DNA from: Autumnicola patrickiae
GTDB taxonomy: Bacteria > Bacteroidota > Bacteroidia > Flavobacteriales > Flavobacteriaceae
Assembly: GCF_031846525.1 (NCBI RefSeq)
Contig: NZ_JAVRHM010000011.1
Span: forward strand, 62,001 to 126,000
DNA length: 64,000 nucleotides
Direction: 5' to 3'
Positions 63,286 to 64,000 of this stretch are shown here, one piece after another (positions within the stretch are counted from its first letter, which is position 1; each line of letters begins with the position of its first letter). The notes under the pieces are model-generated. The model ran no database searches. It worked only from the letters and a program-made list of their open reading frames with translations, and was not told the DNA's origin. The position numbers were made by a program, and so were the translations under genes.

Positions 63286-64000
63286 TTAATATTCATATCC
63301 TATACCGGTATCCCTTATAATTTTCACTGCTCCTTTTACAAGCTCTTTAGCTATTTTAGTAGAGAGATTGCTACTTAACTGCACCGTTTTGTTTAAAACC
63401 TGAAGCTCTTTTGGTGCTTGCATTAGCCTTTTAAAACCCTGGTTTTGCGAGATTGTTGGGATTAACCTATTGCCGCTCATCGACCGGTGGATCTCACTGG
63501 CCTTAAGGTTTACGCCTTTGTATTCCATCCGAAAACCCTGCAGTTGATTGGATTTATTGATAGTGGGAATCACTTCCACTTTATGAGATTTCATTTTGCT
63601 CATATATTCATCCATAGACTTTGGCCTTGTTTTAAGGACCCGGTCATGTATGATTTTGATTTCCTGTCGAAGGTTTTTTAATTCCTGAAGCCTATCCTGT
63701 TGTATTTCCCGCGCCCTGCTAAATCCTAATTCCTTTGCTACATTATCTGCCGCTATCTGGCTTCGTTTTCCGATAAAGCTGTCATTGTAGGCCTTTCCAT
63801 CAAAACCAATTCTATTAGTATAGATATGGATATGGGTATGCGCCTTATCCCGGTGAACAAACCCAATGGACTGATTGTTTTGCAGGTTCATCTCCTTTAA
63901 AAACTTTTTAGCGATTTCTCCCAGGTCTTTTTTGGTTAAATCCCTTCCGTCCTCAATAGACGGGCTTACGATAAAGCTTAAGGTGTTGTTGTGGCAACGC
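63286..64000 (-). CDS. MobB/MOBP-type relaxase (partial, N-terminus outside window)
   Basis: Open to the right edge; about 238 codons in view and the start is beyond 64000. HRDKAHTHIHIYTNRIGFDG holds the His-triad metal site (HxHxx), with NRIGFDGKAYNDSF after it, as in Bacteroidota relaxases. The rest is helical (LGFSRAREIQQDRLQEL). It would nick DNA at oriT to start mobilisation, indicating an integrative mobilisable element or conjugative element to the right. The catalytic Tyr region should lie outside the window. Confidence 0.85.
   Translation of the reverse strand, partial: RCHNNTLSFIVSPSIEDGRDLTKKDLGEIAKKFLKEMNLQNNQSIGFVHRDKAHTHIHIYTNRIGFDGKAYNDSFIGKRSQIAADNVAKELGFSRAREIQQDRLQELKNLRQEIKIIHDRVLKTRPKSMDEYMSKMKSHKVEVIPTINKSNQLQGFRMEYKGVNLKASEIHRSMSGNRLIPTISQNQGFKRLMQAPKELQVLNKTVQLSSNLSTKIAKELVKGAVKIIRDTGIGYEY

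Overview
The window looks like a chromosomal segment of a marine-type flavobacterium (Bacteroidota, Flavobacteriaceae). The reasons are promoters with the Bacteroidota TTTG / TAnnTTTG pattern, families typical of the phylum (DUF4494, DUF3037 with a HipA-like kinase, a DnaQ/GIY-YIG fusion, multi-PAS hybrid kinases), AT-rich intergenic DNA and weak Shine-Dalgarno sequences. The genus cannot be fixed from the sequence alone. No rRNA, tRNA or CRISPR array was seen.

Left part (1-32.7 kb), housekeeping and envelope. A lipoprotein SGNH esterase is divergent from an ABC ATPase/FtsX-type permease pair, the same arrangement as E. coli tesA/ybbA/ybbP. Next come a DUF3037/HipA-like pair, exonuclease VII (xseB-xseA), a membrane-anchored endonuclease/exonuclease/phosphatase protein, a large MscS channel, a PhzF protein and a DnaQ/GIY-YIG nuclease. 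The nuclease is preceded by two tandem palindromes and a promoter so close to the start codon that its mRNA may be leaderless. A clear promoter and TPP riboswitch then drive a complete thiamine operon (thiS-C-E'-D-E-G-H-F), with two ThiE-like proteins and a ThiF carrying a rhodanese domain. A DUF72 protein, an S41 lipoprotein protease, katG with a PerR-like box, a hyaluronan-synthase-like GT2, a DUF4494 protein and a 1768-residue hybrid histidine kinase follow.

Middle (33-38.5 kb). This is a decayed stretch with a histidine-kinase fragment and a broken LuxR-type regulator, plus an outer-membrane beta-barrel candidate and one unrecognised gene. It leads into a compact three-gene unit that I read as a toxin-antitoxin-chaperone (TAC) module with a SecB-like third gene.

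Defence island (38.5-50.9 kb, all on the minus strand). A type I restriction-modification locus is split. hsdM lies upstream and hsdS-hsdR downstream, with about 6.5 kb of very AT-rich cargo between them: a DUF2971 protein, a HEPN-like protein, a JAMM/JAB-motif protein with an unknown partner, and a SIR2 + HerA pair that matches the architecture of the known SIR2-HerA anti-phage system. Small related hairpins mark both edges and one internal junction of the cargo. Two long, partly homologous intergenic elements separate its genes, which suggests cassette-style assembly.

Right part (51-64 kb). CDGSH protein, alditol-oxidase-like FAD enzyme, fasciclin protein, dienelactone hydrolase, an HxlR/nitroreductase divergent pair, a second MscS channel, a purple-acid-phosphatase-like enzyme, a GT39-type protein broken by one base in a C tract, and a UbiA prenyltransferase. 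At the right edge is a mobilisation locus: a MobB-type relaxase running off the window and a frameshifted accessory gene. Short repeats (a motif near ATGGCAATT, a 51-bp palindrome and a multi-hairpin element) are scattered between genes.
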